Part shown: positions 43,629-51,689 of the stretch, in pieces | Layout of the letters: the number at the start of each line of letters is the position of its first letter | Numbering within the stretch: position 1 is the first letter of the stretch | NCBI RefSeq assembly: GCF_001886695.1 | Contig: NZ_CP018097.1 | Coordinates: 2,065,001 to 2,129,000 of the forward strand | Source of the DNA: Aurantiacibacter gangjinensis | GTDB lineage: Bacteria; Pseudomonadota; Alphaproteobacteria; Sphingomonadales; Sphingomonadaceae | DNA: 64,000 nucleotides | Direction of reading: 5' to 3' | The notes under the pieces: model-generated | What the model was told of the DNA's origin: nothing | The model's input: only the letters and a program-made list of their open reading frames with translations | Databases searched by the model: none | Translations under genes and position numbers: made by a program

Positions 43629-44360
43629 TCAAGCAGCGCTTTCCAAAGCCAGCTTCACGCGGCCCGCCACATCGGCGATAATCGCAGCCCAGCGTGCCTG
43701 CCCGGTTTCGGTCGCGATCAGGTCGTTGCGGATCTCTATTGCGCAATAGGGACGCCCATGCGCTTCAGCATGGCGGTTCATCGCCGCGTTCAATTGCTTG
43801 CCCGAATAGGGTTCGTTGTCACCGACGGTGACGCCCAACTCGCTGAAAAGGCGAATGGCATGCTGGGCGGCGCTATCGTCCTGATTATACAGCAGTCCGA
43901 TCTCCCACGGCCGGTCGGCGGCGGGATCGCTTTCCAGCACAGGTGTGAAGGAATGGATGGAGAGGATGAGGCCCGGCTGGACGGCGTCGAGCCAGCTCTC
44001 CAGCGCATCGTGGTAGGGCCGGTAATAGCGTTCCAGCCGCGCCTCGCGATCCGCGCCGATATTGCCAGCGATCAGGATACCGTCGCTCGATGTCGGCACG
44101 AGGCCATCCGCATCCTCTTCACGATGCATATCAATCACCAGGCGGCTGATATCCGACAGCATGGCCGGGATGTTGTGGCGTCGTGCCAAGCGCTCGCACA
44201 CGCCGCCCGCGCCGATATCGTAGGCGACATGCTTGTCCAGCGTGTCGGGTGACACGCCAAGCTCGATGCCCTCGGGCACGCGGTTGGACGCGTGATCGCA
44301 AACGGCGACGATACCCCCTCTGCCGGCCTCGCCAATCAGGCGCACGACCTGCTCGCTCAT
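43629..44360 (-). CDS. N-formylglutamate amidohydrolase
   Basis: 243 aa from ATG 44360, which overlaps the ispE stop as ATGA. GIVAVCDHASNRVPEGI, DIGAGGVCERLARRH, SRLVIDMHREED and LSIHSFTPVLE are the FGase-family stretches with metal-binding Asp/His. The family releases formate from N-formylglutamate or deformylates other N-formyl amino acids. No hut genes are near, so the exact substrate is open. Confidence 0.85.
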   Translation of the reverse strand: MSEQVVRLIGEAGRGGIVAVCDHASNRVPEGIELGVSPDTLDKHVAYDIGAGGVCERLARRHNIPAMLSDISRLVIDMHREEDADGLVPTSSDGILIAGNIGADREARLERYYRPYHDALESWLDAVQPGLILSIHSFTPVLESDPAADRPWEIGLLYNQDDSAAQHAIRLFSELGVTVGDNEPYSGKQLNAAMNRHAEAHGRPYCAIEIRNDLIATETGQARWAAIIADVAGRVKLALESAA

Positions 44361-45166
44361 CGCAGTAATCCTTTCATCTGCCACCAGTTCGGGCGCTTGG
44401 CAGCGATCCGTGTGGCAGCATCATCCCTGTCGTCTGCAGTGTTGAATAGAGCAAAACAAGTTGCGCCGGAACCCGACATTCGGGCCAGTATGGCGTCGGT
44501 CGCATTCAGCTGTTCGAGAATGTCCGCAATTGGCTCGCAGAGATTGATGGCTGAAAGCTCGAGGCTGTTCGTGCCGAATAGCGCGATGTCGCGGGCAGAG
44601 CCTTCGGGCAGCGGCCCATCGTCATGCCCCCACCAGCCGGCGAACACCGGTCCGGTGGGCAGCGGCTCGCGTGGATTGACGAGCAGGACCGGCGTTCCAG
44701 CCAGGTCGTTTTCGATCGGTTCGAGCTCCGTTCCAGTGCCGCGACCAATCGCCATCTCGCTGCGGACACAGGCCGGGACATCGGCGCCGAGCCGTGCGGC
44801 GCGCTCGTGCCAGTCATCCGGAAGGCCATGCATCTGTTCCACCAGCCGGAACACCGCGCCAGCATCGGCAGACCCTCCGCCAAGCCCTGCGGCGACCGGC
44901 ACGTTTTTCTCCAGGGTGATTTCCAGCCCATCGGGACGAGGCAGAGCGCCGAGGGCCTGCATAACGATATTGTCGAGCGGGTTCTCCAGCGCAGCCCCGA
45001 ATTCGCCGACCGTGTCCAGGCTGTCGGCAGGAGCGCCGTGCGCGGTCAGCACGTCCCCGGCGTCGACAAACGCGAACAGCGTCTCAAGCTCGTGATAACC
45101 GTCGTCCCGTCGCTTGCGAACATGCAGCGCGAGGTTGATCTTGGCGTAGGCTGTCTCTCTGGCCAA
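44357..45166 (-). CDS. ispE: 4-diphosphocytidyl-2-C-methyl-D-erythritol kinase
   Basis: 269 aa. GHMP kinase of the MEP isoprenoid pathway. TAYAKINLALHVRKRRDDGYHELETLF gives the substrate Lys and His, NVPVAAGLGGGSADAGAVFRLV the ATP loop, and ARMSGSGATCFALF the third GHMP motif. The 208-bp region before it carries the first copy of an intergenic element shared with 60416-60515. Confidence 0.95.
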   Translation of the reverse strand: MARETAYAKINLALHVRKRRDDGYHELETLFAFVDAGDVLTAHGAPADSLDTVGEFGAALENPLDNIVMQALGALPRPDGLEITLEKNVPVAAGLGGGSADAGAVFRLVEQMHGLPDDWHERAARLGADVPACVRSEMAIGRGTGTELEPIENDLAGTPVLLVNPREPLPTGPVFAGWWGHDDGPLPEGSARDIALFGTNSLELSAINLCEPIADILEQLNATDAILARMSGSGATCFALFNTADDRDDAATRIAAKRPNWWQMKGLLR

Positions 45167-45256
45167 TTTCGTTTTCCTACTCGATTGCGGCCTGTCAGCA
45201 TGCGCTCGGCTCTTTCACATCGATGTTACCATACTGCGCGAAAGGCAATTTCCTGA

Positions 45257-45347
45257 CGCCAAGTGTCAATTTTGACCATAGCGGCATTTTCGGCAGATAG
45301 GCGCGGCTTTCGGCACGAATTCTCGCCTTTCGGCCTTGTCAACTTCG
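45257..45347 (-). repeat. Shared intergenic element, copy A (upstream of ispE)
   Basis: Read on the minus strand, three blocks occur in order: CGAAGTTGACAA (45347-45336), AAGGCGAGA about 19 nt from the start, and AAATTGACACTTGGCG (45272-45257). The same blocks in the same order and nearly the same spacing occur at 60416-60515 (plus strand). Each copy is bounded by a direct repeat AARTTGACA. Oriented this way it points toward ispE, whose start is 90 nt further. Confidence 0.6.
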
Positions 45348-45374
45348 TCATCTTATCCGGGAGCAGCCGCTCGC

Positions 45375-45686
45375 CTACAATTCAGGATCGGCGGCAATCA
45401 TGCGATTGGGATCGGGTTCGCCATCCACCTTCACAAAATCGCAAGTTTGCGCGCGTTCTCTGGATCGGGTGCCGTCCTCATTTTCCACGGTATACATGAT
45501 GCCGACTTGCCAGAATTGTCCTGCATCCAGTGAAACGTGATCGAGGCGGTCATAGCTTTGCGGGTTTTCGAGGTTGGTTTTCACATACCGTTCGCAAGAA
45601 TCAACTTCGGGCGGATCTATAAGAACGCCGCATCCTGTTACCGACGCAACTGCCAGCGCGGCGATGACGGATGGAGCGCGTCGCAT
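45375..45686 (-). CDS. Small lipoprotein, hypothetical
   Basis: 103 aa from ATG 45686, whose A is the last base of the ETF-QO stop (TGATG). Signal with lipobox SVTGC-G, then SCERYVKTNLENPQSYDRLDH ... VGIMYTVENEDGTRSRERAQTCDFVKVDGEPD. The VKxNLxNPxSYD pattern is known from small uncharacterised proteins with periplasmic or phage-like contexts. The two remaining Cys may form a disulfide. No function assigned. Confidence 0.7.
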   Translation of the reverse strand: MRRAPSVIAALAVASVTGCGVLIDPPEVDSCERYVKTNLENPQSYDRLDHVSLDAGQFWQVGIMYTVENEDGTRSRERAQTCDFVKVDGEPDPNRMIAADPEL

Positions 45687-47341
45687 CACATATTCGGATA
45701 GTTTGGCCCGCCGCCGCCTTCGGGCGTGGTCCATTCAATGTTCTGGTTCGGGTCCTTGATATCGCAAGTCTTGCAGTGGACGCAGTTTTGCGAGTTGATC
45801 TGGAATTTCGGCTCCTGCCCTTCCTCGATCAGCCACTCGTAAACGCCTGCCGGACAATACCGGGTCGAAGGCCCGCCGAAAACTTCCAGTTCGCTTTCAC
45901 GCTGCAATTCCAGGTCCTGCACCTTCAGGTGATTGGGCTGGTCTTCGGCATGGTTGGTGAAGGAGTAGGAGACGCTCGTCAGCCGGTCGAAGCTGATGAC
46001 GCCATCCGGCTTGGGATAGTCGATCGGCTTGTAAAGGTCGGCCCGCTGCAGCGCCTCATGATCGCGGTGGTGGCCCATTTCCGGCACGATGGCGAGTTTC
46101 AGCGTGCGTGCCCACATATCGGCCCCGGCGAGCACGGTGCCAACATCGCCGCCGAACTTGGCGACCAGCGGCTGGGCGTTCTTCACTTTCTTCAGCTCGG
46201 TGGCGATCCAGCTGTCGCGCAAATTCGCGTCGTAATCAGCAAGCTCGGTATGCTCCTTGCCATCGGCAATCGCAGCCGCGACGCTCTCGGCGCAGAGCAT
46301 CCCGCTCTTCATCGCGGTGTGGCTGCCCTTGATGCGGGGCACGTTGACGAAACCTGCCGCACAGCCAATCAAAGCTCCGCCGGGGAAAGCGAGCTTTGGC
46401 ACGCTCTGCCAACCACCTTCATTGATGGCCCGCGCGCCGTAGGCCACGCGGGTGCCTCCCTCCAGATATTCGCGGATGGCCGGGTGCTGCTTCCAGCGCT
46501 GGAATTCCTGGAAAGGCGAGACGTAAGGGTTCTTGTAGTCCAGCGCCGTCACGAAGCCGAGCGCGACCTGGTTGTTCGACTGATGATACAGGAAGCCGCC
46601 GCCCCACGTGTCGCTTTCGGAAAGCGGCCAGCCCTGCGTATGGATCACGCGGCCCGGCACGTGCTTCTCGGGATCGATATCCCAAAGCTCTTTCACGCCA
46701 AGACCGTAAACCTGCGGCTGGCAATCGGCTTCGAGGTCGAAGCGCTGCTTCATCTTCTTGGTCAAATTGCCGCGCACGCCCTCTGCAAAGAGCGTGTATT
46801 TCGCGTGGATTTCCATGCCCGGCTGGTAGTCGCCCTTGTGCGAGCCATCGGCAGCGACACCCATATCCTGCGTGATGACGCCGGTGACCGCGCCATCCTC
46901 GCCGAACATCACTTCTGATGCAGGAAATCCGGGGAACACCATCACGCCCAGAGCCTCGGCCTGCTCTGCCATCCAGCGGCACAGATTGCCCAGCGAGCCG
47001 GTGTAACAACCATTATTGCTCATCAGAGGCGGCATGACGGCATGCGGCATATTGGTCTTGCCGCCCTTGCTCATCGCCCAGTGCCAGTTATCGGTGACTG
47101 GCGTTTCGGCCATCGGGCAATCCATGGTGCGCCAGTCGGGCAGCAATTCGTCCAGCGCCTTGGGATCGACGACCGCGCCTGAAAGGATGTGCGCGCCGAT
47201 CTCGCTGCCCTTTTCCAGCAGCACGACTTCGAGCTCCTCATTGACCTGCTTTAGCCGGATCGCCGCGGCGAGGCCGGCTACGCCCCCGCCCACGATCACG
47301 ACGTCGGTTGGCATGGATTCGCGTTCACTCATCATGGTCAC
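45686..47341 (-). CDS. Electron transfer flavoprotein-ubiquinone oxidoreductase
   Basis: 551 aa. Passes electrons from ETF (fatty-acid and amino-acid oxidation) to ubiquinone. FAD site DVVIVGGGVAGLAAAIRL near residue 13; GCAAGFVNVPRIKGSHTAMKSGMLCAE second FAD motif; C-terminal 4Fe-4S site with YCPAGVYEW and NCVHCKTCDIKDPNQNIEW. Membrane associated. Three near-adjacent ATGs begin the frame and no strong ribosome site decides among them. No etfAB nearby. Confidence 0.96.
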   Translation of the reverse strand: MTMMSERESMPTDVVIVGGGVAGLAAAIRLKQVNEELEVVLLEKGSEIGAHILSGAVVDPKALDELLPDWRTMDCPMAETPVTDNWHWAMSKGGKTNMPHAVMPPLMSNNGCYTGSLGNLCRWMAEQAEALGVMVFPGFPASEVMFGEDGAVTGVITQDMGVAADGSHKGDYQPGMEIHAKYTLFAEGVRGNLTKKMKQRFDLEADCQPQVYGLGVKELWDIDPEKHVPGRVIHTQGWPLSESDTWGGGFLYHQSNNQVALGFVTALDYKNPYVSPFQEFQRWKQHPAIREYLEGGTRVAYGARAINEGGWQSVPKLAFPGGALIGCAAGFVNVPRIKGSHTAMKSGMLCAESVAAAIADGKEHTELADYDANLRDSWIATELKKVKNAQPLVAKFGGDVGTVLAGADMWARTLKLAIVPEMGHHRDHEALQRADLYKPIDYPKPDGVISFDRLTSVSYSFTNHAEDQPNHLKVQDLELQRESELEVFGGPSTRYCPAGVYEWLIEEGQEPKFQINSQNCVHCKTCDIKDPNQNIEWTTPEGGGGPNYPNM

Positions 47342-47429
47342 TCATCGTTTTGGCCCGTAAATCGGCTGTTTTGTCCGTGGGGACTTGATCGCTGGCACGG
47401 GGCAGGTCAAGACCGGCGCAAGTCCACCC

Positions 47430-48161
47430 ATGAATAATCACACAGACAAATCGCTCGCAGAGCAGTTTTCCGCCGCACAAGACTGGTGGCGCGATGCCGG
47501 CGTGGATTACGATTTTTCCGACGATGTGCAGGTCATGCTGGCGGATGAGGAGCCGGAGGCCGAGCCGGAGCGTCGGGCACCGCCGCCTGCTGCCAAAGCA
47601 GAGCCGGAAAAGCGTCCCGCCATCGAATCCATCGAACTGCCGGGCGATCTGGCCGCTTTTTGCGATTGGTGGGCAGGCCCGGCCAATCCTTTTGCACGGG
47701 CGGGTGGCACTTCGGTCGCTGCGCGCGGCGAGGCGGGCGCGCCTGTCATGGTGATCGCCGCCATGCCCGAGAGCGGCGATAGCGACGTGCTGCTCTCAGG
47801 CCCCCATGGCAAATTGCTGGGCAATATCCTGCGAGCACTGGATATCGATCCGGAGCAGGCCTATTTCGCAAGCGCCCTTCCCACGCATACACCGCTACCC
47901 GATTGGGAGGAACTGGCGTTCGACGGTCTCGGCCAGGCGCTGTCCCACCATGTCACCCTCGCCAAGCCGCAGCGCATCCTCTGCTTCGGCAGCAAGATCC
48001 CGACCCTGTTTGGCCACGATCCCGCTTCATCGGCAGACAAGTTCTCCAACATTGCCGGTATTCCGACTCTCGCCACTTTTGCCCCCGACCGCCTGCTAGA
48101 TCATGCGCGCCAGCGTGCGCGCCTGTGGCAGCGGCTGCTGGAATGGACCAAGCCTGCATGA
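47430..48161 (+). CDS. Uracil-DNA glycosylase-family protein
   Basis: 243 aa from ATG 47430. An acidic, proline/alanine-rich N-terminal extension (about 25-65) precedes a UDG fold: VMVIAAMPESGDSDVLLSGPHGKLLGNILRAL (water-activating loop region and GRAGQLL-like motif) and RILCFGS ... IPTLATFAPDRLLDHARQR (leucine-loop region). Type 4 UDGs bind 4Fe-4S through four Cys; only two Cys exist here (FCDWW and RILCF), so a normal cluster is unlikely. The stop overlaps the transglycosylase start. Confidence 0.75.
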   Translation: MNNHTDKSLAEQFSAAQDWWRDAGVDYDFSDDVQVMLADEEPEAEPERRAPPPAAKAEPEKRPAIESIELPGDLAAFCDWWAGPANPFARAGGTSVAARGEAGAPVMVIAAMPESGDSDVLLSGPHGKLLGNILRALDIDPEQAYFASALPTHTPLPDWEELAFDGLGQALSHHVTLAKPQRILCFGSKIPTLFGHDPASSADKFSNIAGIPTLATFAPDRLLDHARQRARLWQRLLEWTKPA

Positions 48162-49909
48162 AAAAGCTCGCCGCGCTCGCCATCGCGCTCGCACCTCTTC
48201 CCGCCGTGCCTGCCGCTGCGCAGGATGAATCGCGCGCCTACTTCACCGCCCGAATTTCCGAGCGCGTGACGCCGCAGCAATTGTCGCAGAGCGACCGCGC
48301 TTACTACAGCGAGCTGTTCACCGCGATAGAACGCGGAGAATGGAGACGGGTCGAAGAGCTTTTTGCCCAGCGCCGCAGCGGGCCGCTGCACAATGTCGCG
48401 CGGGCAGAGTATTACACCGCCCCCAATTCGCCGCGTGTCGAGGCAGGACAGATCGCCGACTGGCTGCAATCGGGCACCAACCTGCCGCAGGCCGAACAGC
48501 TGGTCCGCCTCGGCGAAACGCGCGGCCTTGAGGGTGAATACCGGCTTCCTTATGCGCGCAATTTCCAGTCCCAGCGCGCTATGCCGCGCCGTACGCGGCC
48601 CCGCACCGTCCGCGATGGTACGATGCCCGATGCGATCCGCTCGGACATTATCGAACATATCTCCAATGACGATCCGACCGGCGCGCGCATCCTGCTCGAC
48701 GGGATCGACGCGCAACTGAGCAGCGAAGCGCGCGCGGAATGGCGCCAGCGCGTGGCGTGGAGCTATTTCATCGAGAACCGTGATGCCGAGGCGCTGGCCA
48801 TGGCGCAGACGGTTGCAGCCGGCAGCGGCGCATGGGTGGCAGAGGGCGACTTCTCCATTGGTCTCGCGTCCTTCCGCCTCGGCGATTGCCGCACCGCGAG
48901 CGGCGGATTCCAGCGCGCGGCGCAAGGTGCGATCAATCCCTCGCTCCGGTCAGCGGCGTTGTTCTGGGGATCGCGAGCAGCCCTGCGCTGCCGACAGCCC
49001 GAGCTCAGCCAACAGCTTTTAAGCGACGCCGCGCTAATGGACGATACGATGTATGGCATGCTTGCTGTAGAGCAATTGGGTCGCGACCTGCCGGACCGGA
49101 TGGAAAGTGCCGATTTCACCGCCGAGGATTGGCAGCGGGTCGGCGGCTATGAAAATGTTCGCACGGCTGTCGCGCTGGACGAGATCGGCCGCGATATCCT
49201 GGCCAGCCAGGTGCTGTTGCACCAAGCTCGCATCGGCGATCCGGGCGATTACGAAGCGCTGTCGCGGCTGGCGCGCGAACTCGGCTTCCCGCGCACGCAG
49301 ATCTATATGGCGCTCAATGCCCCGAATGGCGGGCGTGCCGATCCCGCCTCGCACTTTCCCGCGCCAAAGATCGCGCCGGAGGGCGGTTGGGAAATCGATC
49401 CCGGACTCGCCTTCGCGCATATCCTGCAGGAAAGCGTTTTCATCGCCGATGCCGTGAGCCCCGCCAATGCGCAGGGTCTAATGCAAATTACTCCGCCCAC
49501 GCTGCGGCAGCACGCCGGATGCGTCGGGCGTCCGGCAGGCGCGATCAATGTGTTTGATCCCGAGATGAACCTCGCTCTCGGACAGTGCAATCTCCAGATG
49601 GTGGCCAACCACCCTGCAACGCAGGGGCGCCTGCCGCAGGTCATGGCAGCCTATAATGCCGGCCTCACCCCGATCACCCGCTGGGTGCGCGAGGTGAACG
49701 ACCAGAACGATCCGCTGCTCTACATGGAAGCGATCCCCTATTGGGAAACGCGCGGTTATGTCTCCATCGTGATGCGCAATTACTGGATGTATGAGCGACA
49801 GGCGAATGCCGCGTCGCCAAGCCGCGTGGCGCTGGCGCAGAATGCGTGGCCTATGTTCCCGGATGCCGGCGCGGGCAGCGGGCGTATCTACATGTCCGGA
49901 GAGCGATAG
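48158..49909 (+). CDS. Soluble lytic murein transglycosylase
   Basis: 583 aa from ATG 48158 (ATGA overlap with the UDG-family stop). Signal peptide ending VPAAAQ-D. A long superhelical region (about 40-400) with repeated helices, as in Slt70, then the SLT domain: LAFAHILQESVFIADAVSPANAQGLMQITPPTLRQHAG, with catalytic Glu in LQES, and VMAAYNAGLTPITRW. It cleaves peptidoglycan to anhydromuropeptides in the periplasm. Confidence 0.93.
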   Translation: MKKLAALAIALAPLPAVPAAAQDESRAYFTARISERVTPQQLSQSDRAYYSELFTAIERGEWRRVEELFAQRRSGPLHNVARAEYYTAPNSPRVEAGQIADWLQSGTNLPQAEQLVRLGETRGLEGEYRLPYARNFQSQRAMPRRTRPRTVRDGTMPDAIRSDIIEHISNDDPTGARILLDGIDAQLSSEARAEWRQRVAWSYFIENRDAEALAMAQTVAAGSGAWVAEGDFSIGLASFRLGDCRTASGGFQRAAQGAINPSLRSAALFWGSRAALRCRQPELSQQLLSDAALMDDTMYGMLAVEQLGRDLPDRMESADFTAEDWQRVGGYENVRTAVALDEIGRDILASQVLLHQARIGDPGDYEALSRLARELGFPRTQIYMALNAPNGGRADPASHFPAPKIAPEGGWEIDPGLAFAHILQESVFIADAVSPANAQGLMQITPPTLRQHAGCVGRPAGAINVFDPEMNLALGQCNLQMVANHPATQGRLPQVMAAYNAGLTPITRWVREVNDQNDPLLYMEAIPYWETRGYVSIVMRNYWMYERQANAASPSRVALAQNAWPMFPDAGAGSGRIYMSGER

Positions 49910-50436
49910 TGGCGATCGACGAACGCCTCGATTTCCGGCCGATCAATATCGCAGTGCTCACTGTCTCAGACACGCGCACGAGCGCCGACGATAACTCGGG
50001 CGACATCCTTGCCGAACGGATCAAGTCGGCGGGTCATTCCGTCGCCCAGCGCGCTATCGTGAGAGACGATGCCGATAAGCTGGTCGAGCAGCTTTACCAA
50101 TGGATCTCCGATGATGGCATCGATGCGATCATCAGCACCGGAGGAACCGGGCTGACAGGTCGCGACGTCACGCCCGAGGCACTGGACCGCATCATGGACA
50201 AGGACATCCCCGGTTTCGGAGAGTTGTTTCGCTGGGTAAGTTACGGAACTATCGGGACATCGACCATCCAGTCACGCGCATGTGCGGTCCTGGCCGGAGG
50301 AACCTACATCTTCGCGCTGCCCGGTTCGAACGGAGCGGTGAAGGATGGGTGGGACAAGATTCTCGCCGAACAGCTGGATAGCCGAAATCGCCCCTGCAAC
50401 TTCGTCGACCTTATGCCGCGCCTGCGCGAAAGCTGA
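49909..50436 (+). CDS. moaB: Molybdenum cofactor biosynthesis protein MoaB
   Basis: 175 aa from GTG 49909, overlapping the transglycosylase stop (TAGTG) with GGAGAG upstream. MoCF-binding fold: [58 protein letters not shown]. MoaB adenylates molybdopterin or has a related role. No other moa/moe genes are in the window. Co-translated with the two preceding genes, which have unrelated roles. Confidence 0.94.
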   Translation: MAIDERLDFRPINIAVLTVSDTRTSADDNSGDILAERIKSAGHSVAQRAIVRDDADKLVEQLYQWISDDGIDAIISTGGTGLTGRDVTPEALDRIMDKDIPGFGELFRWVSYGTIGTSTIQSRACAVLAGGTYIFALPGSNGAVKDGWDKILAEQLDSRNRPCNFVDLMPRLRES

Positions 50437-50451
50437 CTTCGCGATAGCGGC

Positions 50452-50486
50452 TTGCGATCGCCACATCTTTGTTCTACAAATGTTCC
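50452..50486 (+). promoter_or_regulatory. Promoter with LexA (SOS) box over the -10
   Basis: GTTC (50471-50474), seven bases TACAAAT, GTTC (50482-50485): an exact match to the alphaproteobacterial LexA site GTTC-N7-GTTC. A promoter fits over it: -35 TTGCGA (50452-50457), 17-bp spacer, -10 TACAAA (50475-50480), which places the start of transcription at about 50487, the A of the radical SAM gene's ATG. LexA bound here would block the -10. Confidence 0.7.
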
Positions 50487-51569
50487 ATGCCTCTTGGAGC
50501 CAGTCCCCAGCGCGGTCGCGGCGCGCAATCGGCGACCGTGCCGGACCGGTTCGGCCTTCCCACGCGAGAGATGGATGGCGATTGGCGCGATGCCATGGAG
50601 GCGCTGGACGGTCCGCCGGTCAAGCTGCGCACCACCGTCACCGAGGAGCACCCTAAGACGATCCTGTCTTTCAACCAGTCGCCCGACATCTTCTTCGACA
50701 GATCAGTCAATGCCTATCGCGGATGCGAGCATGGCTGCGTCTACTGTTTCGCGCGGCCTACCCATGCCTATCATGACCTTTCACCGGGCCTCGATTTCGA
50801 GACGAAGCTCTACGCCAAACCCAATGCGGCGCAGCTGCTGAAGGAGACTCTGGCGCGGCGAAAATATCGTCCTCGGCCCATAGCCATGGGCACCAATACC
50901 GATCCCTACCAGCCCATCGAAGGCGATTACCGGATCACCCGGCAATTGCTGGAAGTCTGCCTCGACGCGCGCCATCCGGTCACGATTACGACCAAGTCCG
51001 ACCGGGTCCTGCAGGATCTGGATCTGCTGGCGGAGATGGCGCGGCGAAACCTGGTGGCGGTGGCGATCTCGGTCACCAGTCTCAACCCTGTCCTGTCCGG
51101 AAAACTGGAACCGCGTGCGGCAGCGCCTGCAAAGCGGATGGCGGCGCTGGCGAAGCTTGCCGAGGCGGGCGTACCGACGCACTGCTCTATCGCCCCGGTG
51201 ATCCCGGCCATCACGGACGAGTTCATGGAAAGTATTGTCGCAGAAGCGGCCGGGGCAGGCGTGAAAAGCTGTGGATGGATTCCGCTGCGACTGCCCCATG
51301 AGGTCTCGCCACTGTTTCGCGAATGGCTCGATGTCCACTTTCCCGACCGTGCGCGAAAGGTGATGGGAATCGTGAAGTCCATTCGCGGCGGCAGAGATAA
51401 TGATCCTAGTTTTTTCAGTAGATTGCGCCCCACCGGCGTGTGGGTGGAACTTTTTCGCGCGCGGTTCCTTGTTGCCTGCAGGCGCAACGCTATCCGTAAA
51501 ACGCATTTCGAACTCGATTGTGACGCATTTCGGCAACCCGAAACGGGCGATCAGCTAAGATTGTTATGA
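50487..51569 (+). CDS. PA0069-family radical SAM protein
   Basis: 360 aa. Radical SAM Cys triad CEHGCVYCFARP (C-x3-C-x2-C), then IAMGTNTDPYQPIE and VTITTKSDRVLQDLDLLAEMA, as in the spore photoproduct lyase (SplB)-like family. The N-terminal RGRGAQSATVPDRF supports ATG 50487 rather than the upstream TTG 50469. No ribosome binding site is present, and the predicted transcript starts at the ATG, so it may be leaderless. A LexA box overlaps its promoter, suggesting a DNA-damage role. Confidence 0.9.
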   Translation: MPLGASPQRGRGAQSATVPDRFGLPTREMDGDWRDAMEALDGPPVKLRTTVTEEHPKTILSFNQSPDIFFDRSVNAYRGCEHGCVYCFARPTHAYHDLSPGLDFETKLYAKPNAAQLLKETLARRKYRPRPIAMGTNTDPYQPIEGDYRITRQLLEVCLDARHPVTITTKSDRVLQDLDLLAEMARRNLVAVAISVTSLNPVLSGKLEPRAAAPAKRMAALAKLAEAGVPTHCSIAPVIPAITDEFMESIVAEAAGAGVKSCGWIPLRLPHEVSPLFREWLDVHFPDRARKVMGIVKSIRGGRDNDPSFFSRLRPTGVWVELFRARFLVACRRNAIRKTHFELDCDAFRQPETGDQLRLL

Positions 51570-51689
51570 AAAGCTGTGCATTCGTGTGAGTTTGCGTTAA
51601 CAGGCAAATCAGCTTTGTCGCTAAGATGGATGAACCATCGTGCGGCGCTGCGCAAAGTTTCGCAGTCCTTTGATATGGGGGATTACAAG

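Noticed and set aside
45263-45499. 78-codon plus-strand frame over copy A of the shared element
   Set aside because: It runs into the convergent lipoprotein gene in antisense and is not matched in frame by copy B, so the similarity is at DNA level, not protein.
47903-48157. Longer start for the lytic transglycosylase
   Set aside because: The extension is a shadow of the UDG-family gene and would bury the signal peptide.
51570-51616. AAAGCTG/CAGCTTT inverted repeat upstream of the OmpA gene as a terminator or operator
   Set aside because: Loop of 33 nt and only 7 bp, no T tract; too weak to annotate.
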